Numbered from the stretch's first letter, positions 1 through 8,016 are shown. The stretch: 64,000 nt of DNA from Kineococcus gynurae (GCF_050871315.1 NZ_JBJLRE010000004.1); one strand, 5' to 3'. The notes: generated by a model not told the origin, from the sequence alone. Made by a program: numbers and translations.

Positions 1-716
1 CCGGAACCCAGCAACGGCAACGAGCTGCGGTAGCCGAGGACCAGCTCGCCCTGGTCCTTGCTGACCGCGCGGTAGGCCTCGGCCGCCGGGCCCCGCAGGT
101 CGGTCAGCAGTGCCAACCGCGCGGCCAGCAGCTCGGCCCCGACGGTGGCCAGCTGCTCGTCCCAGACCTCCAGCGTGTGCACGTCGCCGCGCCCCGACCG
201 GATGGCCGAACCGGCCGACTTCAGCAGCGCGCTGCGCTGGCGGACGATCCGGTCGTAGTCGGCCCGCACCCCGGCCATCCGCGGCCAGCGGCTGCTCAGC
301 AGGTCGTCCAGGTAGCGCCGGCGCCCGTCCGGGTCGCCCTTCACCAGGGCGAGGTCCTCGGGGGCGAAGAGCACCGTGCGCAGGGTGCCGACGACGTCAC
401 GGCTGCGCCGGACCGCGGACCCGTTGATCCGGGCCCGGTTGGCCCGGCCCGGGGTGATCTCCAGCTCGACCAGCGCGCGCCGGTCCCCGCGCACCAGCCC
501 GCAGCGGACCACCGCGCGGTCGGCACCCTGCCGGACCAGCGGGGCGTCGGCCGGGACCCGGTGGCTGGAGAGCGTGGCGACGTAGCCGATCGCCTCGACC
601 AGGTTGGTCTTGCCCTGGCCGTTCAGACCGACGAACGTCGTCGTGCCCGGTCCCAGGTCGAGCTCGAGGCCCGCGTAGGAGCGGAAGTCCACCAGGGACA
701 GGTGCGCGACGTGCAC
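1..716 (-). CDS. recF: DNA replication/repair protein RecF (partial, C-terminus beyond window)
   Basis: RecF is an SMC-like ATPase that helps load RecA at gapped DNA. The visible 238 residues begin V-H-V-A-H-L-S-L-V-D-F-R-S-Y, the typical RecF opening, followed by the Walker A segment GLNGQGKTN and the downstream LFAPEDLALVKG segment. The GTG at 716-714 is the start, since translation upstream does not continue the family motif. The 3' end, with the signature and Walker B motifs, runs off the left edge, so the gene is cut by the window and not broken. It is last in the dnaA-dnaN-gnd-recF order seen in many actinobacteria, 30 bases after gnd. Confidence 0.95.
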   Translation of the reverse strand, partial: MHVAHLSLVDFRSYAGLELDLGPGTTTFVGLNGQGKTNLVEAIGYVATLSSHRVPADAPLVRQGADRAVVRCGLVRGDRRALVELEITPGRANRARINGSAVRRSRDVVGTLRTVLFAPEDLALVKGDPDGRRRYLDDLLSSRWPRMAGVRADYDRIVRQRSALLKSAGSAIRSGRGDVHTLEVWDEQLATVGAELLAARLALLTDLRGPAAEAYRAVSKDQGELVLGYRSSLPLLGS

Positions 717-746
717 CCCGGACCTCCCGGCTCGGTGACGGTGGCG

Positions 747-1667
747 TCAGTGCGTGGAGCCGGTGCCCGACGTCGGACCGGCGTGCTCGACGGCGTGGCC
801 CCCGAACTGGTTGCGCAGCGCGGCGACGGCCTTGATCGAGGGGGAGTCCTCCTGACGCGAGGCGAAGCGCGCGAAGAGGGCCGCGGCCAGCACCGGCATG
901 GGGACCGCGTTCTCGATGGCCTGCTCCAGGGTCCACCGGCCCTCGCCGGAGTCCTGCGCGTACCCGCGGATGTCCTTGAGCGTCGGGTCCTCCTCCAGGG
1001 CGCGGACCAGCAGGTCCAGCAGCCAGGAGCGGACGACGGTGCCCCGGGTCCAGGCCTTGAAGACGGCCGGGACGTCGGTGATGATCCCCTTCGCCTCGAG
1101 CAGCTCGTAGCCCTCGGCGTAGGCGTGCATGAGGCCGTACTCGATGCCGTTGTGGACCATCTTGGCGTAGTGCCCCGCGCCGACCCCGCCGGCGTGGACC
1201 CAGCCCTCCTCGCGCGGTCCGTCGGGGCGCAGGGCGTCGAACACGGGCAGGGCCAGCTCCACGGCGGGCTTCGGGCCCCCGACCATCAGGCCGTAGCCGT
1301 TCTCCCGTCCCCAGACGCCCCCGGAGACGCCGCAGTCGAGGTAGTTCGTGCCGCGCTCCCCGAGCCGGCTCGCGTTGATCGCGTCGTCGGTCCACTTCGA
1401 GTTGCCGCCGTCGATGACCAGGTCGCCGTCGCCGAGCAGGGGCGCGAGCGCCTCGACGGTGTCCCGGGTGACCTTGCCGGAGGGGACCATCACCCAGACC
1501 ACGACGGGGCCGCCGGCGGCGCGCAGCGTCGAGACCAGCTCGGCCAGGCTGGCCACGTCGGTCACGTCGGGGTTCGGGTCGTACCCGGTGACCTCGATGC
1601 CCTTGTCGCGCAGCCGGGCGCGCATGTTGCCGCCCATCTTGCCGAGGCCGACCAGACCGATGTGCAT
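747..1667 (-). CDS. gnd: 6-phosphogluconate dehydrogenase, decarboxylating (short form)
   Basis: Converts 6-phosphogluconate to ribulose 5-phosphate and CO2 in the oxidative pentose phosphate pathway. The 306 residues start with a Rossmann fold carrying GLGKMG at 7-12. DGGNSKW follows near 86-92, GVSGG near 113-117, and the substrate and catalytic stretch VGAGHYAKMVHNGIEYG at 162-178. The length matches the short gnd group (about 300 residues), not the 470-residue enzyme. Cofactor choice cannot be read safely from the sequence. It sits between dnaN and recF, probably in one transcript with them. This position is conserved in actinobacteria and places it next to the origin. Confidence 0.93.
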   Translation of the reverse strand: MHIGLVGLGKMGGNMRARLRDKGIEVTGYDPNPDVTDVASLAELVSTLRAAGGPVVVWVMVPSGKVTRDTVEALAPLLGDGDLVIDGGNSKWTDDAINASRLGERGTNYLDCGVSGGVWGRENGYGLMVGGPKPAVELALPVFDALRPDGPREEGWVHAGGVGAGHYAKMVHNGIEYGLMHAYAEGYELLEAKGIITDVPAVFKAWTRGTVVRSWLLDLLVRALEEDPTLKDIRGYAQDSGEGRWTLEQAIENAVPMPVLAAALFARFASRQEDSPSIKAVAALRNQFGGHAVEHAGPTSGTGSTH

Positions 1668-1709
1668 CGTGAGGTGTCTCCTTCGTCGTCAGGGGGCCCG
1701 GGGCCGACC

Positions 1710-2843
1710 TCAGCCGGCCATCCGCACGGGCATGAGCAGGTAGCGGTAGGTGTCGTCGTCCTCGCCCTCCAGCTCGCCCTGACCGGTGATGACGGCCGGG
1801 CGGGTGGCCTGGGTGAAGGACAGGCGCGCGAACGGGGTGTTCAGGGCGCCGAGCCCGTCGAGCAGGAACTGCGGGTTGAAGGCGATCGAGATGGACTCCC
1901 CGACCAAGGTCGCGTCCAGGGCCTCCGAGGCCTGGGCGTCGTCCCCCTGCCCCGCCTCCAAGGAGAGCACCCCGTCGGCGAACAGCAACCGGACGGGGGT
2001 GTTCCGCTCCGCGACCAGGGCCACGCGCTTGACGGCCTCGACCAGGGCCGCGGTCGAGACGACGGCGTGGGTGGGCGACTCGGCCGGGAACAGCGCCCGC
2101 ACCTTGGGGTACTCGCCGTCGACCAGGAGGGAGGTGGAGTAGCGACCGGCGGCCTGGAAGCCGATGAGGTCGCCCCCCGTCCCGGTGTCGGACAGGGCCA
2201 TGGCGATGGACCCGGTGGCCCCCAGGGACCGGGCGACCTCGTTGAGCGTGCGGGCCCGCACCAGGGCGACCGTCGAGACGTCGGGGTGCTCGGGGCGCCA
2301 GCGGAGCTCGCGGACCGCGAGCCGGTACCGGTCGGTGGCCAGCAGGGAGATCTTGTCGCCCTCCAGCTCCATGCGGACGCCGGTGAGGATCGGCAGGGTC
2401 TCGTCCCGGCTCGCGGCGACCGTGACCTGGGCGACGGCCGCGGTGAACTCGTCCCCGGCCAGCGTCCCGGCCACCTCGGGCAGCCCCGGCAGGGTCGGGT
2501 ACTCCTCGACGGGCATGGTCAGCAGGGTGAAGCGGCTCGCGCCGCAGGTGACGACGACCTTCGAGCCCTCGAGGACGAGGGTCACCGGCTTGCCGGGCAG
2601 GCTGCGGGAGATGTCGGCCAGCAGTCGGCCCGAGACGAGGACGGACCCGCCGGTGCGCACCTCCGCGGGCACCTCGACCCGGGCGGAGACCTCGTAGTCG
2701 AAGGTCGACAGGCGCAGGACGCCGTCGGTCTCGGCCTCCAGCAGGACGCCCGCGAGGACGGGGACGGGCGGGCGGCTCGGGAGCGCTCGTGCAGCCCACG
2801 CGACGGCGTCCGCCAGCACGTCACGTTCGACCTGCAACTCCAC
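1710..2843 (-). CDS. dnaN: DNA polymerase III subunit beta (sliding clamp)
   Basis: The ring-shaped clamp that tethers DNA polymerase III to DNA. The 377-residue length is normal for the family. The three clamp repeats can be followed, beginning MELQVERDVLADAVAWAARA. The C-terminus has the conserved LLMPVR close to the end, where partner proteins bind. The start is GTG (2843-2841) with a GGAGAAGGA stretch about 12-17 bases upstream. It follows dnaA on the same strand, with the oriC region between them, and continues into gnd after a 42-base gap. Confidence 0.97.
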   Translation of the reverse strand: MELQVERDVLADAVAWAARALPSRPPVPVLAGVLLEAETDGVLRLSTFDYEVSARVEVPAEVRTGGSVLVSGRLLADISRSLPGKPVTLVLEGSKVVVTCGASRFTLLTMPVEEYPTLPGLPEVAGTLAGDEFTAAVAQVTVAASRDETLPILTGVRMELEGDKISLLATDRYRLAVRELRWRPEHPDVSTVALVRARTLNEVARSLGATGSIAMALSDTGTGGDLIGFQAAGRYSTSLLVDGEYPKVRALFPAESPTHAVVSTAALVEAVKRVALVAERNTPVRLLFADGVLSLEAGQGDDAQASEALDATLVGESISIAFNPQFLLDGLGALNTPFARLSFTQATRPAVITGQGELEGEDDDTYRYLLMPVRMAG

Positions 2844-3088
2844 CGGGCACCGTCCTTCTCCAGCGATCGCTCGCTCGTGTGATCTGGGTCACGCCAGGCC
2901 CCCGACAGCTCCTCGGGTGGATGGCGGCATCGAGCGCGTCCGACAGTAGTGGAGACGCGCGAGCCACGTCCCTCCCGGGTTGTCGGCCCGGCCCCCGGGC
3001 CTCCACCGTCCACCGTTTCCACCGGTACTCGCGGGTGGACCTTCTCCCTCTCAGAAGGATTCGTCATCGTCATCGCCCTTGTGGAGGC

Positions 3089-3322
3089 TGTGGACGACGA
3101 GGTGTCGCTGCTGGTCAGAGCCCTATTCGGGCCGTCGCCGGCTGTGGGTCCGCTGCGGACGGGGCTCCTCGGTCGTCCACAGGCCGGCTCCGGGTCCGTG
3201 GTCGGTCCACAGGCGCCCACCGGGGGCCGCCAACGCGTCCACCGGTTGTCCACCGGGTTGTCCACGGTTGGGGATCGCGCTGTCCACATGGCTGTCCCCA
3301 GGGTGTGGACGGCTGTGGACGG
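3089..3322. promoter_or_regulatory. Cluster of DnaA boxes in oriC
   Basis: Nine-base sites matching the actinobacterial pattern TTGTCCACA with zero to two changes. Plus strand: 3173-3181 TCGTCCACA, 3203-3211 CGGTCCACA, 3246-3254 TTGTCCACC, 3258-3266 TTGTCCACG, 3280-3288 CTGTCCACA, 3292-3300 CTGTCCCCA. Minus strand: 3089-3097 TCGTCCACA, 3304-3312 CCGTCCACA, 3314-3322 CCGTCCACA. A weaker site is at 3142-3150. The 3246/3258 and 3304/3314 pairs are spaced 12 and 10 bases apart, about one helical turn, which would favour cooperative DnaA loading. Confidence 0.9.
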
Positions 3323-3352
3323 GTCGTCACCGAGGGTCGCCGCGAACGCCGA

Positions 3353-3382
3353 CGACCCCCCGGCCGTCGGGCCGAGGGGTCG
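3353..3382 (-). terminator. Probable dnaA terminator hairpin
   Basis: CGACCCC (3353-3359) pairs with GGGGTCG (3376-3382), and the inner GGCC/GGCC continues the stem. It begins 37 bases after the dnaA stop codon when read on the minus strand. No U-run is visible, as is usual in high-GC actinobacteria. It would separate the dnaA transcript from the DnaA-box cluster. Confidence 0.5.
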
Positions 3383-3419
3383 TACGGGGGTCGTGCGGGC
3401 CGGGCTCCTCCGGCGGGGC

Positions 3420-5048
3420 TCAGGCGCCCGTCTGCTTCTTGATGCGGTTGGTCAGCTCGGTGACCTGGTTGTAGGTGCTGCGCCGCTCCGCCATCTGCTG
3501 CTTGATCTTGCGTTCGGCGTGCATGACGGTCGTGTGGTCGCGGCCGCCGAAGTGCTGTCCGATCTTCGGCAGCGAGAGCTGGGTCAGCTCACGGCACAGG
3601 TACATCGCGATCTGCCGGGCGGTCACCAGGGTGCGCGAGCGCGACGTGCCGCACAGGTCCTCCAGGGTGATCCCGAAGTACCCGGCGGTCTGCCCCATGA
3701 TCGCGGCGGCGGTGATCTCCGGTGCGTCCCCGTTGGGGATGAGGTCGCGCAGGACGATCTCGGCCAGCTGCATGTCGACGGCCTGGCGGTTGAGGCTCGC
3801 GAACGCCGTCACCCGGATCAGCGCCCCCTCCAGCTCCCGGATGTTCGAGGAGATCTTGGAGGCGATGAACTCCTTGACGTCGTCGGGAACCTCGAGCCGG
3901 TCGCCGATGGCCTTCTTGCGCAGGATGGCGATGCGGGTCTCGAGGTCCGGCGGCTGGACGTCGGTGAGCAGGCCCCACTCGAAGCGCGAGCGCATGCGCT
4001 CCTCGAAGCCCGACAGCTGCTTCGGCGGCAGGTCGGAGGTGATGACCACCTGCTTGGAGGCGTTGTGCAGCGTGTTGAAGGTGTGGAAGAACTCCTCCTG
4101 CGTCTGCACCTTGTTCGACAGGAACTGGATGTCGTCGATGAGCAGCACGTCGACGTCGCGGTAGCGGCGCTGGAACGCCTGCGCCTTGTCGTCGCGGATG
4201 GAGTTGATGAAGTCGTTGGTGAACTCCTCGGAGTTCACGTAGCGCACCCGCACCCCGGGGTAGAGGTTCTGCGCGTAGTGCCCGATCGCGTGCAGCAGGT
4301 GGGTCTTGCCGAGCCCGGACTCCCCGTAGATGAACAGCGGGTTGTAGGCCTTGGCCGGGGCCTCGGCGACCGCGGTGGCGGCCGCGTGGGCGAAACGGTT
4401 GCTGGCCCCGATGACGAAGGACTCGAAGATGTACTTGGGGTTCAGCCGGGTGTTCTCCGGCCGCGCCGCCTTGGAGCGGCCGGCCCGCCCGGTGCCGGGC
4501 CCGCGGTCCACCTGGTAGCCGGTGAAGAGCAGGTCGGGGTCGGAGTCGTCCAGGGGGCCGTCGTCCAGACCGCGCCCGGCCCCGGGGCCGAGCCCGTCCT
4601 CGAAGGCGTCCTCGTCTTCGCCCGCCGGGACCGACCCGGTCTGCCGGTGCCGCGGGAGTTCCCCCTCCGCGCCGGGGGACGGCGAACCGGTCCGCTCCGG
4701 CGCACCGACCGTGGCCAGGCGTTCGCGCTCGAGGTCGCGGGGGCCGCGGACCTCGCCGTTGCGCTCGGGGCTGAGCATCGCGCCGACCTCGGGGTCCACC
4801 GTGACGGCGAGCCGGACGGGGGTGCCGAGCTGCGCGCTGAGCGCATCGGTGAGGGGCTCACGGACCTTCTGCTCGATGACCTCCTTGGTGAGGTCGTTCG
4901 GCACGGCCAGCAGGGCGGTCCCGTCCAGGAGCCCGACCGGACGGGCGAGGCGGACGAAGGCCCGCTGGTGACGGGTGACCCCGCCGTCGTCCAGGGTGGC
5001 GATGGCGCGTTCCCAGACGCTGGGGAAGTCTCCGCCGTCGCTGTCCAC
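3420..5048 (-). CDS. dnaA: Chromosomal replication initiator protein DnaA
   Basis: AAA+ initiator that binds the boxes in the adjacent oriC and melts the origin. With the GTG start at 5048 the protein has 542 residues. Domain I is about 1-90 (FPSVWERAIATL), an acidic proline/glycine-rich domain II linker spans about 95-200, and the AAA+ domain carries Walker A GESGLGKTH at 242-250 and Walker B VDVLLIDDIQFL. Domain IV is a helix-turn-helix ending GGRDHTTVMHAERKI, the DNA-contact signature. A longer frame opens at 5153, but its extra 35 residues are Cys/Arg-rich and cross the promoter and DnaA boxes. GTG 5048 is also preceded by a GGGGAG site, so it was chosen. Confidence 0.97.
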   Translation of the reverse strand: MDSDGGDFPSVWERAIATLDDGGVTRHQRAFVRLARPVGLLDGTALLAVPNDLTKEVIEQKVREPLTDALSAQLGTPVRLAVTVDPEVGAMLSPERNGEVRGPRDLERERLATVGAPERTGSPSPGAEGELPRHRQTGSVPAGEDEDAFEDGLGPGAGRGLDDGPLDDSDPDLLFTGYQVDRGPGTGRAGRSKAARPENTRLNPKYIFESFVIGASNRFAHAAATAVAEAPAKAYNPLFIYGESGLGKTHLLHAIGHYAQNLYPGVRVRYVNSEEFTNDFINSIRDDKAQAFQRRYRDVDVLLIDDIQFLSNKVQTQEEFFHTFNTLHNASKQVVITSDLPPKQLSGFEERMRSRFEWGLLTDVQPPDLETRIAILRKKAIGDRLEVPDDVKEFIASKISSNIRELEGALIRVTAFASLNRQAVDMQLAEIVLRDLIPNGDAPEITAAAIMGQTAGYFGITLEDLCGTSRSRTLVTARQIAMYLCRELTQLSLPKIGQHFGGRDHTTVMHAERKIKQQMAERRSTYNQVTELTNRIKKQTGA

Positions 5049-5102
5049 TCGTCGTCTCCCCGTCCTACCGTTCCGGATGTGCGCGCCCGGTGCCGGACGA
5101 CC

Positions 5103-5172
5103 CCGTCCACACCGTTGTCCACAGGCTGTGCACGAAGCGCGGAACGGTAACAAGGCCCGGTGCCCGGTTCAA
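5103..5172 (-). promoter_or_regulatory. dnaA promoter with two DnaA boxes
   Basis: Read on the minus strand, -35 TTGAAC (5172-5167) and -10 TACCGT (5149-5144) are separated by 17 bases, predicting a start near 5137. Immediately downstream are the boxes CCGTCCACA (5103-5111) and the perfect consensus TTGTCCACA (5115-5123), both given as plus-strand sequence. Boxes lying over the initially transcribed region suggest DnaA represses its own gene, as is known in other bacteria. The remainder of the 5049-5452 spacer holds the rpmH promoter and no gene. Confidence 0.7.
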
Positions 5173-5299
5173 GCGAGACCGGACCGCGGGGGGCGGGTGT
5201 GCGGGGTCCACCGTAGCCCCCCGACGGGGGTGCGGGGACACCTCGTGGACACCTCTGGGACGCAGCGGGGGCCGTGGCGGCCCAGAGGTCCGGCGCGTT

Positions 5300-5329
5300 T
5301 TGACCGGGTACCCCCGGCCCACGTACGCT
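5300..5329 (+). promoter_or_regulatory. rpmH promoter
   Basis: TTGACC (5300-5305) and TACGCT (5324-5329) are separated by 18 bases, close to the housekeeping sigma-70 pattern. This predicts a leader of about 115 bases before rpmH. Together with the dnaA promoter it makes this 404-base spacer a divergent promoter region. Confidence 0.6.
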
Positions 5330-5452
5330 GACCGGGATTGTGCTCTGCAACGGCCAGCGCCGCGCCCGTCCGGGTGACGCCACGCTACCGACTCGGAGCC
5401 CCGCACAAGCCCTCGGCCCACCGGCCGAACCTAGTGACCATGGAGTTCTGAC

Positions 5453-5590
5453 GTGAGCAAGCGCACCTTCCAGCCGAACAACCGTCGCCGCAGCAAGGTC
5501 CACGGCTTCCGGCTGCGCATGCGGACCCGTGCCGGCCGCGCCATCCTCTCGGCGCGTCGCGCCAAGGGCCGCGACAAGATCTCCGCCTGA
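5453..5590 (+). CDS. rpmH: 50S ribosomal protein L34
   Basis: L34 is a tiny basic protein of the large ribosomal subunit. The 45 residues read VSKRTFQPNNRRRSKVHGF, then LRMRTRAGRAILSARR, and end GRDKISA, which matches the family over its full length. The GTG start at 5453 lies just after a TGGAG site. Its place between dnaA and rnpA is nearly universal in bacteria and confirms the call. The gene was too short for a length-filtered ORF list. Confidence 0.97.
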   Translation: MSKRTFQPNNRRRSKVHGFRLRMRTRAGRAILSARRAKGRDKISA

Positions 5591-5614
5591 GTCCAGGCCC
5601 CGCGTCAGGACCGC

Positions 5615-5986
5615 GTGCTCCCGGCCCCGCGCCGACTCCGACGCAAGGACGACTTCACCCTCGCCCTGCGACGGGGTAACCGTGCGGGGACCCGGCGGCT
5701 CGTCCTGCACTGGTTCCACGCCGGGTCGAGCGGCGCGGCGGAGCCGACCTTCGAAGCCCACCCCACGAGGGTGGGCTTCGTCGTGTCCAAGGCGGTCGGC
5801 AACTCCGTGGTCCGGCACCGGACCCAGCGGCAGCTGCGGCACGTGATGGCCGGCCTCCTCCCCTCGTTGCCGGCGCAGCAGGGGCTCCTGGTGGTGCGGG
5901 CCCTGCCGGCATCGGCCGGGGCGACCTCGACGGAGCTGGGTGCCGACGTCGAGCGCGGCCTGCGCCGCCTGGGGCTGACCCGGTGA
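5615..5986 (+). CDS. rnpA: Ribonuclease P protein component
   Basis: Protein subunit of RNase P, which assists the RNA subunit in removing tRNA 5' leaders. The 123 residues begin VLPAPRRLRRKDDFTLALRRG. They contain the family core VGFVVSKAVGNSVVRHRTQRQLRH, with the basic RNR-type helix that contacts RNA. The start is GTG 5615, 24 bases after rpmH. The end overlaps yidD by 4 bases (GTGA), indicating translational coupling. The middle of the gene contains a perfect 12-bp hairpin (5752-5780), described separately. Confidence 0.95.
   Translation: MLPAPRRLRRKDDFTLALRRGNRAGTRRLVLHWFHAGSSGAAEPTFEAHPTRVGFVVSKAVGNSVVRHRTQRQLRHVMAGLLPSLPAQQGLLVVRALPASAGATSTELGADVERGLRRLGLTR
5752..5780 (+). other. Perfect hairpin inside rnpA
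   Basis: CGAAGCCCACCC (5752-5763) pairs fully with GGGTGGGCTTCG (5769-5780) around the 5-base loop CACGA. It encodes part of the EAHPTRVGFVV segment, so it lies just ahead of the conserved core of RnpA. The structure is seen directly. Any role, for example in attenuating the rpmH-rnpA-yidC transcript or as a processing site, is inference. Confidence 0.6.
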
Positions 5987-6264
5987 GCCGGGCCTGGTGG
6001 CACCCCGTGCGCTGGCCCGCGCTGCTGCTGACCGTGCTCGTCCGGGCCTACCAGCTCCTGGTGTCGCCCCTGCTCGGTCCCACCTGCCGTTTCTACCCCT
6101 CCTGCTCGCAGTACGCGATCGACGCGCTGCGGGAACGAGGGGTGCTGGTGGGCCTCTGGTTGACCGTCCGGCGCCTGGGCCGCTGCCACCCGTGGAACCC
6201 TGGGGGGGTGGACCCCGTTCCGCCTCGGAGGGCGGATCGGGATCGGGCGTCGACGGCGCCCTGA
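5983..6264 (+). CDS. yidD: Membrane protein insertion efficiency factor YidD
   Basis: Small membrane-associated helper of YidC-dependent insertion. The 93 residues hold the family signature: an amphipathic N-terminal helix (LLLTVLVRAYQLLVSPLLG), then CRFYPSCSQYAIDAL with its conserved cysteines, and GRCHPWNPGG. The start GTG overlaps the rnpA stop by 4 bases. The C-terminal 15 residues are charged and variable. It precedes yidC, as in most bacteria. Confidence 0.93.
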   Translation: MSRAWWHPVRWPALLLTVLVRAYQLLVSPLLGPTCRFYPSCSQYAIDALRERGVLVGLWLTVRRLGRCHPWNPGGVDPVPPRRADRDRASTAP

Positions 6265-6346
6265 CGACTGACTTCCCGACGGACCGAGGGGTTCCGCGGG
6301 CGTGAGCGCCGGTCCGCCGGCGAGTGGAGGAGAGGACAGCCGGAGG

Positions 6347-7324
6347 ATGGACACCTTTTTCGACCTGCTCTACCCGATCCAGTGGGTGGTCGCCTGGATC
6401 ATGGTGCGGTTCCATGACCTGTTCACGGCCCTGGGACTCGACCCTGAAGGCGGGGCCGCCTGGTCGCTGTCCATCGTCGGTCTGGTCATCGTCATCCGCA
6501 TCATCCTGATCCCGCTGTTCGTCAAGCAGATCAAGGCGATGCGCGGGATGCAGGTGCTGCAGCCCGAGATGCGCAAGATCCAGCAGAAGTACAAGGGCAA
6601 GACGGACCCGCAGAGCAAGCAGGCCCAGCAGCAGGAGATGATGGCGCTCTACCGCGAGTCGGGCACCAACCCGATGGCGAGCTGCCTGCCGATCCTGCTG
6701 CAGTCCCCGATCTTCTTCGCCCTCTTCCACACGCTGAACGGGATCGGTCAGGGCCGCACCGTCGGGGCGTTGAACGCCACCCTGGTCGACCAGATCGACA
6801 AGGCCACCATCTTCGGGGCCGAGCTCTCCGACATCTTCTGGACCAACCGCGGCGACCTCAACGTCGTCATCGTCACGGTCACGATGATCGTTCTGATGTC
6901 GCTGTCGCAGTTCGTCACCCAGAAGCAGCTGATGGCGAAGAACACCTCCTCGGCGTCGATGGAGGGCAACCCGTTCGCGCAGCAGCAGAAGATGATGCTG
7001 TACCTGCTGCCGATCATCTTCGCCATCTCCGGCGTGCACTTCCCGATCGGTGTCCTCCTCTACTGGCTGACCACCAACGCCTGGTCGATGGGGCAGCAGT
7101 TCTTCGTCATCCGCAACATGCCGACCCCGGGTTCCATCGCCGAGAAGGAGCTCAACGAGCGCAAGGCCCGTCGGGCGCTGCGCCGGGGCAAGCCGCTGCC
7201 CGAGGCGGCGGCCGACGGTGGCACGACGGTGACCGCGCCGGTGCGCCAGCAGCGCCAGCAGCCGAAGCGCGGGGGAAGCCGCGAGACCCGTCGGAAGCCC
7301 AACACGCGACCCGGCAACCGCTGA
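6347..7324 (+). CDS. yidC: Membrane protein insertase YidC
   Basis: Inserts membrane proteins alone or with SecYEG. The chosen ATG gives 325 residues starting MDTFFDLLYPIQWVVAWIM, the short actinobacterial form without the large periplasmic domain of proteobacterial YidC. Five membrane segments can be followed. They include the region with the functional positive residue (VIVIRIILIPLFVKQIKAMRG), a cytoplasmic hairpin (MRKIQQKYKGKTDPQSKQAQQQEM), and FPIGVLLYWLTTNAWSMGQQ near the end. A basic tail (RRGGS/KPNTRPGNR type) may touch the ribosome. A GTG at 6302 would add 15 non-conserved residues. The GGAGGAGAGG upstream of 6347 supports the shorter start. Confidence 0.95.
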   Translation: MDTFFDLLYPIQWVVAWIMVRFHDLFTALGLDPEGGAAWSLSIVGLVIVIRIILIPLFVKQIKAMRGMQVLQPEMRKIQQKYKGKTDPQSKQAQQQEMMALYRESGTNPMASCLPILLQSPIFFALFHTLNGIGQGRTVGALNATLVDQIDKATIFGAELSDIFWTNRGDLNVVIVTVTMIVLMSLSQFVTQKQLMAKNTSSASMEGNPFAQQQKMMLYLLPIIFAISGVHFPIGVLLYWLTTNAWSMGQQFFVIRNMPTPGSIAEKELNERKARRALRRGKPLPEAAADGGTTVTAPVRQQRQQPKRGGSRETRRKPNTRPGNR

Positions 7325-7377
7325 GGGCGCAGCCCCGGCCCACCCACCGCTTCAGCACCCAGTCAGGAAGGACGACG

Positions 7378-8016
7378 GTGACCAACAGCACCACCTCGAC
7401 CGTCCGCGAGGACGACGAGCAGGACCCGCAGAACGTCGACGAGGCCACGGTCGCTCCGGCGCCGGCCCCCAAGTCGGCGGCCAGGCGGTTGGAGGAGGAG
7501 GGCGACGTCGCCGCCGACTACCTCGAGGAACTGCTCGACATCGTCGACCTCGACGGTGACATCGACATCGACATCGAGAACGGCCGGGCCGCCGTGGCCA
7601 TCGTCGCGGAGGACTCCGAGATGGCGGCCCTGCGCAAGCTGGTCGGCAAGGACGGCGAGGTCCTCGACGCCCTCCAGGAGCTGACGCGCCTGGCCGTGCA
7701 GGCCCAGACCGGCGACCGGACGCGCCTGCTGCTCGACGTGGCCGGCTTCCGCGCCGAGAAGCGCACCGCGCTGATCGCCCTGGCCGAGGACGTCTGCGCG
7801 ACCGTGCGGTCAACGGGTCAGGACAAGAAGCTCGACCCGATGCCGGCGTTCGAGCGCAAGGTCGTGCACGACGCGGTGGCCGCCGCCGGGCTGCAGAGCG
7901 AGTCGGAGGGAGAGGAACCGCGTCGCCGCGTCGTCGTCCTCGCTCCGGTCGCGGCGACGAGCTCGTCCGAGCAGTCCGCCGGTTCCGGCGACGGTGCGGA
8001 GGCTGCGTCGTCCTGA
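7378..8016 (+). CDS. jag: Jag/KhpB-type RNA-binding protein (KH and R3H domains)
   Basis: Cytoplasmic single-stranded nucleic acid binding protein, known in other Gram-positives to act with KhpA on cell-wall elongation and sRNA biology. The 212 residues have a disordered N-terminus. A KH-II domain spans about 40-110 (ADYLEELLDIVDLDGDIDIDI, and LVGKDGEVLDALQELTRLAV, where the GxxG loop reads GKDG). An R3H domain follows at about 125-180 (RTALIALAEDVCATV to MPAFERKVVHDAV). The tail is Ser/Ala-rich. The start is GTG 7378 behind an AGGAAGGA ribosome site. It follows yidC by 53 bases, and the rpmH-to-jag order is standard. Confidence 0.93.
   Translation: MTNSTTSTVREDDEQDPQNVDEATVAPAPAPKSAARRLEEEGDVAADYLEELLDIVDLDGDIDIDIENGRAAVAIVAEDSEMAALRKLVGKDGEVLDALQELTRLAVQAQTGDRTRLLLDVAGFRAEKRTALIALAEDVCATVRSTGQDKKLDPMPAFERKVVHDAVAAAGLQSESEGEEPRRRVVVLAPVAATSSSEQSAGSGDGAEAASS

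Larger units (their letters stand above)
2844..3419. other. oriC: Chromosomal replication origin region, oriC (dnaN-dnaA intergenic)
   Basis: This 576-base stretch between dnaN and dnaA has no convincing gene. It contains the dense DnaA-box cluster at 3089-3322 and, close to dnaA, a GC-rich hairpin. The least GC-rich part is roughly 3041-3080 and could be the unwinding element. That is only a by-eye inference, because no clear AT-rich 13-mers are visible. Position between dnaA and dnaN is the standard actinobacterial oriC location. An open frame crosses the region but looks like a high-GC artefact. Confidence 0.9.

Noticed and set aside
177..2882. 900-codon plus-strand open frame across recF-gnd-dnaN
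   Set aside because: It is the antisense shadow of three clear genes; its translation is a low-complexity Gly/Val/Asp/Gln repeat typical of high-GC DNA.
2949..5150. 733-codon plus-strand frame covering oriC and dnaA antisense
   Set aside because: Shadow of dnaA; it would also cross all the DnaA boxes. No ribosome site and no family resemblance.
5049..5153. Upstream extension of dnaA to 5153
   Set aside because: Extra 35 residues are Cys/Arg-rich, cross the -10 element and DnaA boxes, and a better start with ribosome site exists at 5048.
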